DNA of 61,296 nucleotides, from assembly GCA_029855935.1 (NCBI GenBank), contig JAGSHN010000028.1, positions 1 through 61,296 on the forward strand, in the 5' to 3' direction. Shown piece by piece: positions 26,955 to 34,354 of the stretch (its first letter is position 1; each line of letters begins with the position of its first letter). Below the pieces are notes generated by a model. That model was not told the origin of the DNA. It ran no database searches and saw only the letters and a list, made by a program, of their open reading frames with translations. The stretch is from Candidatus Thorarchaeota archaeon. Its GTDB lineage: Archaea > Asgardarchaeota > Thorarchaeia > Thorarchaeales > Thorarchaeaceae. The position numbers and the translations under genes are program-made.

Positions 26955-28385
26955 TTGACGGATGACCCAGACTCTCGCAAGGAGGATCGGGAGACAAGAG
27001 CCTCCCCAGAGGACATCGAGGAGGAGACCCGCCGCCTGATGGAAAAGGCCTTGAGGACCGGGGCGGCGACTGTGGTAGCTGGCCCAACCGTTGGGGACGA
27101 GACGCAACCAGGTGCAACAAGAGTTCCCACCACCCTTGAGGAGACCTTTGACCGAATACGCGACCGGATGATTGACATCCTCGCCTCGGTCGAGGAGAGT
27201 CTTGCCAACGCCGAGCCCGCACTGCAGGAACAGGTCTCGGCTGCCACCGAGGAGATTGCCAAGAAGCTCAAGGCCTCTGGAATGGGTGTCTTCTACACGC
27301 GGATGATGTCTATCATTCGTAATGAGATTGCCTCGAGTCTGTCCCCTGAGGAGATTCTCAGGCCGGTGAGGGAGACCGTGGCAGAGGCCCGGGAGGAGGT
27401 CGCCGACATTGTCTCGAAGGTCAGTCGCGGTACACTCAAGGCCATTGCGAGGAGGCTGGGAAGACTGCAGTCTCGGGTCATACAGCTCTACGCGACCCTC
27501 CAGGAACGTGAACGACAGATAGAGGTTGCCCAGGCCAGTATATTCAAGCTACGCAGAAGGGTTGCGGAACTGGAGGAGCGGGTCAAGGACAAAGACTCGA
27601 GTATTGTTGCTCTCCGCAACGAGATTGAGGCACTCAGGCGCCAGATTGGCGGGCTCGAGCAGCAGCTTGAGGAGCGCGATGGTAGGATCTCGCAGCTGAC
27701 CAGCGAGCTTGCCCAGGCCCATTCTCAGATTGAGCAGCAGGCACAGATGATTGAGAAACTTGGTTCCGCTGAGGAGATTGTGGCGGACTACGAGGCGAAG
27801 CTTGCTCGGGTCTCTGAACTTGAGGGTGAGGTTGCCCGTCTGAAGTCCGAACTGAGGCGGCGGGATGAGATGATAGAGAGCCTGCGGCGCGAGGCCTCTG
27901 AGGCATATGAGTACTCACAGGCCTATGAGAAGAAGATTGACGAGCTAGTTCAGAGGGTGAACAGCCTGACCGGGGAGGTATCCTCACTACGCAGCGAGAA
28001 CGATTCTCTCAAGACGCAGATTGCAGAGCTGACGGCGCGATGGAATACCCTGTACCAGGTTGCAGAGGACGAGCCAGCCTTCAAGGCCTACTTCCTAGTT
28101 GCAGACAAGACACGCGGTGTTTCGCTGACACACTTGGCCCAAGCGCTCGGCATCCCGGCCGTGAGGCTTCGGGAGCAGCTGAAACGATTCATCGAGGTCG
28201 GTCTTGTCGAGATAGTTGATGGCAAGGTCAAGCCGCGAGCGCTGTCGGATGTGGCCCGTGATCTCCAGGGGCAAGAGGCCAAGATGATAGAGGAGGTCAG
28301 GGCCGAGATGGGCGACGATGCGGAGATTGTGCTTGAGGCATTCGACACCGACGAGTCACCCTTTGGCGATGCCACTGATGGGTAG
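26955..28385 (+). CDS. long coiled-coil protein ending in a winged helix
   Basis: Protein of 476 residues. Residues 1-60 are acidic and probably disordered. Residues 60-170 are helical (FDRIRDRMIDILASVEESL...), and 180-362 form one long coiled coil (for example VAELEERVKDKDSSIVALRN) like SMC arms or golgin tethers. Residues 365-430 form a winged helix (VSLTHLAQALGIPAVRLREQ, FIEVGLVEIVDGKVKPR). No ATPase head or membrane span is seen. The start is TTG, directly after the previous stop. A tether or scaffold acting with the GTPase encoded upstream is the natural inference; a chromosome-linked role through the winged helix is the alternative. Confidence 0.72.
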   Translation: MTDDPDSRKEDRETRASPEDIEEETRRLMEKALRTGAATVVAGPTVGDETQPGATRVPTTLEETFDRIRDRMIDILASVEESLANAEPALQEQVSAATEEIAKKLKASGMGVFYTRMMSIIRNEIASSLSPEEILRPVRETVAEAREEVADIVSKVSRGTLKAIARRLGRLQSRVIQLYATLQERERQIEVAQASIFKLRRRVAELEERVKDKDSSIVALRNEIEALRRQIGGLEQQLEERDGRISQLTSELAQAHSQIEQQAQMIEKLGSAEEIVADYEAKLARVSELEGEVARLKSELRRRDEMIESLRREASEAYEYSQAYEKKIDELVQRVNSLTGEVSSLRSENDSLKTQIAELTARWNTLYQVAEDEPAFKAYFLVADKTRGVSLTHLAQALGIPAVRLREQLKRFIEVGLVEIVDGKVKPRALSDVARDLQGQEAKMIEEVRAEMGDDAEIVLEAFDTDESPFGDATDG

Positions 28386-28465
28386 GGTGATGGAGACAGA
28401 GACGGCTGACCAGCAATGAGGGTCGAGACAACAGAACAGAAGAGAGACAGGGTGGTTGATGCCGG

Positions 28466-28807
28466 TTGACACAGCGACGCCCACTGAAAGAGGTAATGCG
28501 ATACCTGGAGAACTACACGCTGACATGGCACCACTGGCTGATAGTTCTCGCACTGCTGAAGCTCGGTGGTTCGGCCACCAAGGCCGATATCTTCCCGGTC
28601 TTCAAGAAGGAGGGCTTCTCTCCCCACGCCATCGAGGGGATATTCAAGCGAGACCTCATAGAGCTTGGAGAGGCAATCGAGCTTGAGGATGACGTAGAGG
28701 AGTTGAAGGACTCAACGCGGATAACGCTGAATGACAGTCCTCAGTTCAGGTCCTTCCTGAAGAGGCACCTCAAGTCGGTCATTCGTACTCTGAAGACCCG
28801 AAAGTGA
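28466..28807 (+). CDS. small winged-helix protein
   Basis: Protein of about 113 residues with a compact helical domain (HHWLIVLALLKLGGSATKAD, then EGFSPHAIEGIFKRDLIELG) that reads as a winged helix, and a basic C-terminal helix (FLKRHLKSVIRTLKTRK). The start is uncertain: TTG 28466, or ATG 28496 behind AAAGAGGT that is almost too close. It follows the coiled-coil gene by 80 bases and is probably the last gene of the run. Not a recognised family. Confidence 0.6.
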   Translation: MTQRRPLKEVMRYLENYTLTWHHWLIVLALLKLGGSATKADIFPVFKKEGFSPHAIEGIFKRDLIELGEAIELEDDVEELKDSTRITLNDSPQFRSFLKRHLKSVIRTLKTRK

Positions 28808-28911
28808 GAGCTGACAGTGCTGATGCAACAGGTTCTGTCATCTGGGGGCGATTGAGACCCGCACAACTGGACCGTTGGGCCGATGCCGCGTGAGGGCCAC
28901 TACTCGTAATA

Positions 28912-28930
28912 GGTTGGCAACCCTTTTCTT
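28912..28930 (+). terminator. small hairpin followed by pyrimidine-rich tract
   Basis: GGTTG-G-CAACC then CCTTTTCTT lies between the small winged-helix gene and the DUF35 gene. The loop is a single base, so a real hairpin would be shorter; weak evidence for termination of the long upstream run. Confidence 0.25.
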
Positions 28931-28962
28931 GTCGGACGTTCTAGATTTGTTTGGCGAGCTGA

Positions 28963-29283
28963 ATGGGACTCACAGCGTCAATCTGTCCTGACTGCGAGAG
29001 GGCCGTCATTCCGTCTCGTGAGATCTGTCCCTACTGCGGGATCAGTGCAGGCCGGCAGAGAACAATCGAGATCAGTCCAGAGGGGACCGTTCTCAGTTAC
29101 TCGGTCCTTGAGATGCCTCCTGCGGGCTTTGAGCCTCCTGTGCTCATCGCGTTGATCGCTCTGGAGCACGACGCTACGGTTCTCTGCATAGGCGACAGAG
29201 CTGACATTGATACAATAGAGATTGACAGTCGGGTCATCGTCTATGTTGGTGACGATGGAAAATTCCACTTCCAGCTACGTTGA
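28963..29283 (+). CDS. DUF35-type zinc-ribbon/OB-fold protein
   Basis: Protein of 106 residues. A rubredoxin-like zinc ribbon opens it (CPDCERAVIPSREICPYCG), followed by an OB-fold (GTVLSYSVLEMPPAGFEPP, VLIALIALEHDATVLC). This is the layout of DUF35 proteins, which bind acyl-CoA and partner with thiolase-fold enzymes. It stands alone; the acyl-CoA dehydrogenase is about 660 bases downstream. It could serve the orphan Cys-less thiolase-like protein encoded at 15297-16472, which has no DUF35 gene next to it, but that pairing is a guess. Confidence 0.75.
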   Translation: MGLTASICPDCERAVIPSREICPYCGISAGRQRTIEISPEGTVLSYSVLEMPPAGFEPPVLIALIALEHDATVLCIGDRADIDTIEIDSRVIVYVGDDGKFHFQLR

Positions 29284-29290
29284 CCTCGTC

Positions 29291-29369
29291 GGCCCATGGT
29301 GGGCCCGAGCTGGTACAGCTCAGGCGGACGTTGGGCGAAGAGGGGATGCCCTCTGGTGGGAGCATCCCC
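29291..29369 (+). other. cluster of three hairpins, possible structured RNA
   Basis: In the gap after the DUF35 gene lie GGCCC-ATGGT-GGGCC (29291-29305), GAGCTG-GTA-CAGCTC (29307-29321) and GGGGATGC with GCATCCCC (29342-29349 and 29362-29369, 12-base loop). All stems are perfect. No tRNA, SRP or RNase P signature is seen. This may be a 3'-end structure of the DUF35 message or a small RNA. Confidence 0.35.
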
Positions 29370-29420
29370 GGGGATTATTGCTTCTGTTGGGACCGAATCT
29401 CGTAAGGAGATACTGTTCCT

Positions 29421-29433
29421 GTAATAGTATTAC
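29421..29433. promoter_or_regulatory. 13-bp perfect palindrome, candidate operator
   Basis: GTAATAGTATTAC lies about 10 bases before a TATA-like CTTAAGAAC and 60 bases before the ribbon-helix-helix gene. Regulators of that fold bind such palindromes, so autoregulation is likely. Confidence 0.45.
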
Positions 29434-29493
29434 GTAGAAAGCCACTTAAGAACTTATGTCGACTGGTGTGGCGAGCGCAGCAGAGGCCGTTCG

Positions 29494-29874
29494 ATGAGCG
29501 ATGAGAAGATAAAGAGGCAGATGAGCGAGTCACAGATCTCTCTTCGTGAGGAGTTGATGGGGCGACTGTCGATAGAGGGCTTCGGGCTGAAGAAGCGCGA
29601 GATATCAGTCATGACCCGGATGAGCGCTGACATTGTGGAGATCATCGATGCGCTTGTTGAGCTGGAGATATTCCGCTCACGCTCTGAGGCTGTGGCTGCC
29701 TTTGTTGAGAAGGTGATCTCGGCGCGACGTCAGCTCTTCGAGCGGATACGAGAACAGGCCATCGAGATCCGCAGGAAGCGCGAGAAGGCCAAGATGCTGG
29801 CTATCCGTGCCATTCAGCAGTCTCAGCTGGAGGCTGGTGGAACCGATGGCGACAGCGCCATTGACGAAGAGTGA
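29494..29874 (+). CDS. ribbon-helix-helix DNA-binding protein
   Basis: Protein of 126 residues. A CopG/Arc-type ribbon-helix-helix fits residues 33-75: the strand EISVMTRMS, helix DIVEIIDALVELEIF, turn, and RSRSEAVAAFVEKVI. Before it is a 30-residue charged N-terminal segment, and after it a basic coiled helix (IREQAIEIRRKREKAKML). ATG 29494 has AGAGG 12 bases ahead. The palindrome upstream supports self-regulation. No toxin gene follows, so an antitoxin role is not supported. Confidence 0.75.
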   Translation: MSDEKIKRQMSESQISLREELMGRLSIEGFGLKKREISVMTRMSADIVEIIDALVELEIFRSRSEAVAAFVEKVISARRQLFERIREQAIEIRRKREKAKMLAIRAIQQSQLEAGGTDGDSAIDEE

Positions 29875-29902
29875 GTAGGCTCGTACGAGGATATGCACTA
29901 GT

Positions 29903-29911
29903 GATTTAAGG
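29903..29911 (+). promoter_or_regulatory. TATA box candidate for acyl-CoA dehydrogenase
   Basis: GATTTAAGG lies about 38 bases before ATG 29945, which fits a short-leader transcript. Confidence 0.4.
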
Positions 29912-29944
29912 CGGGCATTCTGAGGGCCACAGCAGGTCATCGAA

Positions 29945-31114
29945 ATGTCGGCACACTTGAGCACTGTTCTCTGGACTGAAGAGGAGCTTGAGTTTAGAAG
30001 AGAGGTCCGAGAGTTCTGCGACCGAGAGATCGCTCCCGTTGCTGACGAGCTTGAGAAGGGCCCGTATCCGCGGGAGATGATTCGCAAGCTCGGCCGGGCG
30101 GGCTATATGGGCGTCCTCCACGAGAAGGAGGTTGGGGGAACGAAGCGGGGCGTGTCATACGAGATCATAGTTGCCGAGGAGATCTCGGCCACGAATGCAG
30201 GTCTCGACATGGCCCGAATGGCCTCTACTACGCTCTACGGAATGCCTGTCAGTAAGTTCGGCACACCCGAGCAGAAGAAGAAGTACCTTGAACCGATAGT
30301 CAAGGGTGACAAGATTGGGTGTATTGGCATCACCGAGCCCAATGTGGGCTCTGACACGGCCGGGATGCAGACGCGTGCGGAACGGGACGGCGACGAGTGG
30401 GTCATCAACGGTGAGAAGCGCTTCATAACAAACGGTAGTCAGGCGGACTATATGGTCTGCTTCGCCATAACGGACCCCACCGTTCACTCAAAGAAGGGGA
30501 TGAGCGCCTTCATCGTTGACACCAAGACCGACGGCTTCAGCGTTGTCAAAGACCACGATCTGATGGGAATGAAGTCAGCAAGAGTCTCGCACCTGAGGCT
30601 TGAGGATGTGCGGGTGAGACCAGGTCAGGTCCTCGGAGAGCCCGGGCAGGGGTTCCCAATACTGATGGACGAGCTCGACAGCGAGAGGACGGCAATTGCT
30701 GCAGAGGCAATCGGCTACGGTCGTACCCCCTATGAGATTGCAGTCAAGTACGCGAACGAGCGCGAGCAGTTCGGCCGCAAGATCCGGATGTTCGAGGGCG
30801 TCAGCTTCAAGATTGCTGACATGGCAATCAGGCTAGAGGCCGCTCGGGCGCTGACCCTGACGGCGGCAAGGATGCTAGACAGAGGTATGAAGGCAACAAA
30901 GCAGGCCTCGATTGCAAAGCTGTACGCCACAGAGGCGGCGATTCAGATCACCTATGACGCGCTGCAGATTCTCGGTGGCACTGGCTACACGACGGACTAT
31001 CCGATTGAGCGTTTCTATCGGGACGCGCGTCTGATGACGATAGGCGGAGGCACCGCGGAGATACTGCGTTTCCTGATTCAGCGTGAGGTCTACCGTGAGT
31101 TCTTCCCCAAGTGA
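29945..31114 (+). CDS. acyl-CoA dehydrogenase
   Basis: FAD enzyme that makes the 2,3 double bond in an acyl-CoA. Visible blocks are GCIGITEPNVGSDTAGM (substrate and flavin loop), WVINGEKRFITNG, LMGMKSARVSHLRLEDVRV, YANEREQFGRKI and QILGGTGYTTDYPIERFYRDAR. The usual catalytic Glu of short- and medium-chain enzymes (Y-E-G-T) is replaced by IGGGTAEI; instead Glu247 in LDSERTAIA sits where isovaleryl-CoA and long-chain dehydrogenases carry their base. That suggests a branched-chain or long-chain substrate. Full length at 389 residues. Electron-transfer flavoprotein genes are not in the window. Confidence 0.93.
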   Translation: MSAHLSTVLWTEEELEFRREVREFCDREIAPVADELEKGPYPREMIRKLGRAGYMGVLHEKEVGGTKRGVSYEIIVAEEISATNAGLDMARMASTTLYGMPVSKFGTPEQKKKYLEPIVKGDKIGCIGITEPNVGSDTAGMQTRAERDGDEWVINGEKRFITNGSQADYMVCFAITDPTVHSKKGMSAFIVDTKTDGFSVVKDHDLMGMKSARVSHLRLEDVRVRPGQVLGEPGQGFPILMDELDSERTAIAAEAIGYGRTPYEIAVKYANEREQFGRKIRMFEGVSFKIADMAIRLEAARALTLTAARMLDRGMKATKQASIAKLYATEAAIQITYDALQILGGTGYTTDYPIERFYRDARLMTIGGGTAEILRFLIQREVYREFFPK

Positions 31115-31265
31115 GTCCCCCTATAGTCTCTCGACGTTGAGCGTCTGGTCTGGGCGAGGTTGCAGCTCTGTCCCGCCCGACTGGCGTATCGTCGTCCTCC
31201 ACGGATGATGACAGAGATGCCAATGCTTATGACCAGCTGCGCGTATGGCACGGCGGTGCAACCGA

Positions 31266-31910
31266 ATGGTCAAACTAGAATATCTGATGGTCTACACCAA
31301 TGCCGGACTGCCCATCTACTCCAAGTGCTTTGGTAACTTCTGTAGGTCTGCTTTTGAGAATCCCGAGCTGCTCTCTGGGCTTCTCTCGGCCATCGAAAAG
31401 ATACCACCCACCATCATGGATGGTGCTGAGCTCAAGGGTATCAAGATGGCCTACACGTCCATGCGTTTTTCCAAGACACTTCCTGAAGGCCACACGGTTG
31501 TTGTCGGGTTGTCGGAGGACAGGCCGGACGTGGCAAAGAGGGTCTACGAAGCCGTAGACTCCCTTCTCAAGCAGCCGCGCTACCAGGGTGTGGACTGGGA
31601 AGTTGTGACCAGTGAGTTGGTCCACGACTTCACAAGGGATCTGACCCAGAACTATCTCGTCGACGCAATGCACAAGTTCGGTGCCTTTGCGGACGAGTGC
31701 CCGCTGGGCGATCAGTGTCCGATACACTCTGACCCCATAATTGGTCAGAAGCGTCGTATCTGGGATGTGATACGCGCGCGCTATGATGCGATGAAGAAGA
31801 TGATGCAGGAGAAGATGACGGCTGCCCCCAAGTCGGAGGAAGAGAAAGGACGATTCTGGGGCCGTCTCAGAACCAGACTCAGAACCATCTTTGGAGGCGG
31901 CGGGGACTGA
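31266..31910 (+). CDS. longin/roadblock-like domain protein
   Basis: Protein of 214 residues. The first 130 residues look like a longin-type domain: strand-turn-strand LEYLMVYTNAGLPIYSKCFG, a helix over ELLSGLLSAIEKI, then TVVVGLSEDRPD and a long helix. The later part carries a Cys cluster (CPLGDQCPIHSD), and the end is strongly basic (RFWGRLRTRLRTIFGG), possibly membrane-touching. ATG 31266 is preferred over the GTG 21 bases earlier because the longin strand begins there. Such proteins are numerous in Asgard genomes, often with small GTPases. It stands alone here. Confidence 0.65.
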   Translation: MVKLEYLMVYTNAGLPIYSKCFGNFCRSAFENPELLSGLLSAIEKIPPTIMDGAELKGIKMAYTSMRFSKTLPEGHTVVVGLSEDRPDVAKRVYEAVDSLLKQPRYQGVDWEVVTSELVHDFTRDLTQNYLVDAMHKFGAFADECPLGDQCPIHSDPIIGQKRRIWDVIRARYDAMKKMMQEKMTAAPKSEEEKGRFWGRLRTRLRTIFGGGGD

Positions 31911-31978
31911 GCAGTAGATGGGGACAGAGAGTGGGCCAGTGACCTGACCCCCCTCCTGTCCTCTTGCCTATGCAGGTT

Positions 31979-33754
31979 TCAGATCTTGCTGAAGGCCACA
32001 ATACGGTATTCGCCGCCGACCTGTTCAATTGTGGCTATGAATCTGTCACCGGGCCTGACGGTCAGCAGCTCATACCAGTCCTCCAGAGGCATCCACTGCT
32101 TCGCACCTTCAATCCACTCGTAGGTGGAGTTGTCAGTACGAAGAACGATGTGTGTGTCACCACTGTCCACGTAGGATGTCACATTGAGCACAGTGGCCTC
32201 CAGCTGGAGCTCACCCTCGGCCTCCTGCTCGACTCCGAGGGCGTTCCGCACGGCCTGCACATAGGCCTCGCGGGCGTTGCGGACTAGGTCCTCACCAGTA
32301 CCCGTCGTCGACACTGCTCTGAGCGTGTCGATTCGGCCGTCGACGATACCTACTGCCTGGAGCCTTATGTCCGAGAGTACGTACTCATCGCTCTCCGAGT
32401 CATATGATGTCTGATACCAATAGATTGGGCAGTACCACGCTAGCCTTGAGTATGTGGAGTTTATTCGCACAGGGTAGATCAGAGGCATTGCACCCGTGTA
32501 GTCTCCACTCGTTGGCTTCGGCAGGTCCTTGATCACGGCGTTCACGGCCGCCTCGCCGCTCATCAGAGAGGAGTTGGACAAGTCGTAGTAGTATATGCGA
32601 TCTTTCGTCGCTCTTATGAATCCTGCAAGGGTGAGAGTTGTTGCGTCTGTGGGATGGACGGCGACGAGAGCCTCAATATGCCCGGTGTCGGGATTTATTA
32701 TGTATCGCGTGTCCTCGGTAATGGCGAGTCTGTCACGAGAGGCCTGTATCACCCAGAGGAAGCCGCTGGCAAACAGGTCGAAGCCGCCGTCTCTGCGATA
32801 ACCTCCCCACCTTGTTATCGACCTCTCAAGCCACTCCTCACTGTAGGCCTGAGTTATCCAGTCCGGTGTCTCCTCTAGTGTGGCGTACTCGCGAACCGTG
32901 CCATTGGCGCAGTAGACGATGGGTCCCATGGGGCGCTCTACATAGTCCATACCAATGCCAGTGCGGGTCTGGACGTAGACAAGGTTTCCAATCGGATCCC
33001 ACGTCGGATAGGCGTACTCGAAGGCCTTTGTCATGTCGTTGAGATAGTTGCCGAACTGAATGTTCTTGTCCCACCACAGGCCCTCGGCCATTGGGAGGTT
33101 GCCGACATCTGTTATCACCTCGACTTGGCTGGGATCATTGGCGTCGACGACAATGAGACCTTGCAGATAGTTCTCTGCAAGGATGTTCGTGGAGACCACC
33201 ACGCAGACCCAGACAAGTCGGCCGTTCCGCACCGTTATGTGGGCTGCGGCTATCTCCACATTCGACCCGATGGTGTTCATTATTCTTCTTGCCTGGAATG
33301 TGGCGAGTTCGCTTGTAACGAGCCTGACGTGCCCGTCGGGGATCGGATTCTTGAATAGCGGGCCCTCGGCAGCTACAATCATCTGATCGACATATTCGGC
33401 GTTGGACACATCGGACGTCCAAGCGACAATTCCCGCAAACGCGGGGATGGTGATCATCAGAACTATGCCTATACAGAGTATGGGCATGCCTCGGCCGCGT
33501 AGTTCCCCGTTCCTCTTTATCTCCGTGAGACCGGAGCCAAACATCAGCATAGCGTAGCTGGTGAACAGGGCCATCAGGGCCCAGGGTAGGGTCATGGTCA
33601 TGAATAGGCAGATGAATGCCCACGCCAAGAGTCCCCACACGAGTCGAGCGGGCAGCCATCGTATCATCGTTCGTGGCATGAACAGATCCCTCTGTGGTGG
33701 AATGGGTATGGCGTGGACCAAGAGCGTCAGCAGGAGGAAGAGCGACACGTTCAC
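31979..33754 (-). CDS. membrane protein with large extracytoplasmic domain, family not recognised
   Basis: Protein of 591 residues. About four hydrophobic segments occupy the first 130 residues (SLFLLLTLLVHAIPI, VWGLLAWAFICLFMTMTLPW, LMALFTSYAMLMFG, ILCIGIVLMITIPAFAGIVAW). The rest, about 455 residues, is beta-rich and soluble, with N-x-S/T sites, and contains repeated Trp/Tyr-rich segments reading like a propeller or nucleoside-like fold. The final 60 residues (VRPGDRFIATIEQVGGEYRIVAF) could be an OB- or barrel-like domain. The GTG start lies 5 bases after GGTGAT. I could not assign a function. Confidence 0.75.
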   Translation of the reverse strand: MNVSLFLLLTLLVHAIPIPPQRDLFMPRTMIRWLPARLVWGLLAWAFICLFMTMTLPWALMALFTSYAMLMFGSGLTEIKRNGELRGRGMPILCIGIVLMITIPAFAGIVAWTSDVSNAEYVDQMIVAAEGPLFKNPIPDGHVRLVTSELATFQARRIMNTIGSNVEIAAAHITVRNGRLVWVCVVVSTNILAENYLQGLIVVDANDPSQVEVITDVGNLPMAEGLWWDKNIQFGNYLNDMTKAFEYAYPTWDPIGNLVYVQTRTGIGMDYVERPMGPIVYCANGTVREYATLEETPDWITQAYSEEWLERSITRWGGYRRDGGFDLFASGFLWVIQASRDRLAITEDTRYIINPDTGHIEALVAVHPTDATTLTLAGFIRATKDRIYYYDLSNSSLMSGEAAVNAVIKDLPKPTSGDYTGAMPLIYPVRINSTYSRLAWYCPIYWYQTSYDSESDEYVLSDIRLQAVGIVDGRIDTLRAVSTTGTGEDLVRNAREAYVQAVRNALGVEQEAEGELQLEATVLNVTSYVDSGDTHIVLRTDNSTYEWIEGAKQWMPLEDWYELLTVRPGDRFIATIEQVGGEYRIVAFSKI

Positions 33755-33835
33755 ATCATATCACCTTTGGCCAGTAGAGTGAGTAGTCATAACGTCAGCA
33801 CTTAACACTTTGCCGTGTGCAACTCTCTCCGCGTA

Positions 33836-34354
33836 TCATTCCTGCTTCGATACTCTCTCAGTGGTTCTCATCTTGTACAGCGCCACGGCCCCTCCTGCCT
33901 CCAGCAGTCGCATCATTAGTGGTGGGACTGGCTCGCAGTGAAGAAGCACACCTCTCTCCTCAAGCCGCACCTCTCCTCTCGCCACATCAACGGTCACATT
34001 CTCGCCATCGTTGAACCTGGTATGAGCATCTCTCAATATCAGTGCTGGCAGACCGATATTGAAGGCATTGCGATAGAACAGCCTTGCAAACGACTCTGCT
34101 ATGACACATCCAATGCCCAGCACCTGGAGCACGCGCGGCGCCTCCTCGCGCGAAGAGCCGCCACCGAAGTTCCTCCCTGCCACGATGACATCGCCCGGTC
34201 GGATCTGCTCGGCCAGCCCGGGTCGTGGTATCTCCAGGGCGTGTCTTGCCATCTCCTCGTAGTCGAGGATTCGAAGATACTTTCCAGAGATGATCTGGTC
34301 TGTGTCGATGTAGTCGTCCACGACCCACGCACGACCCCTGATAGTCCGGCTCAT
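33836..34354 (-). CDS. leuD: isopropylmalate/homoaconitate hydratase small subunit
   Basis: Swivel-domain subunit of 172 residues. Typical blocks are DDYIDTDQIISGKYLRI, GDVIVAGRNFGGGSSREEAP and SFARLFYRNAFNIGLPAL. The loop that sets substrate choice reads YLRI: an Arg here is known from homoaconitases (YLRT), whereas isopropylmalate isomerases tend to have YLVY. So a 2-hydroxy-tricarboxylate longer than isopropylmalate is possible. ATG 34354 overlaps the large-subunit stop as ATGA, with GGAGG ahead, so the two are translationally coupled. Confidence 0.9.
   Translation of the reverse strand: MSRTIRGRAWVVDDYIDTDQIISGKYLRILDYEEMARHALEIPRPGLAEQIRPGDVIVAGRNFGGGSSREEAPRVLQVLGIGCVIAESFARLFYRNAFNIGLPALILRDAHTRFNDGENVTVDVARGEVRLEERGVLLHCEPVPPLMMRLLEAGGAVALYKMRTTERVSKQE

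Noticed and set aside
29307-29321. D-arm-like hairpin GAGCTG-GTA-CAGCTC as a tRNA
   Set aside because: No anticodon arm, T-loop or acceptor stem can be placed around it.
29494-29874. antitoxin of a toxin-antitoxin pair
   Set aside because: No toxin-like gene follows; the next gene is an acyl-CoA dehydrogenase with its own promoter.
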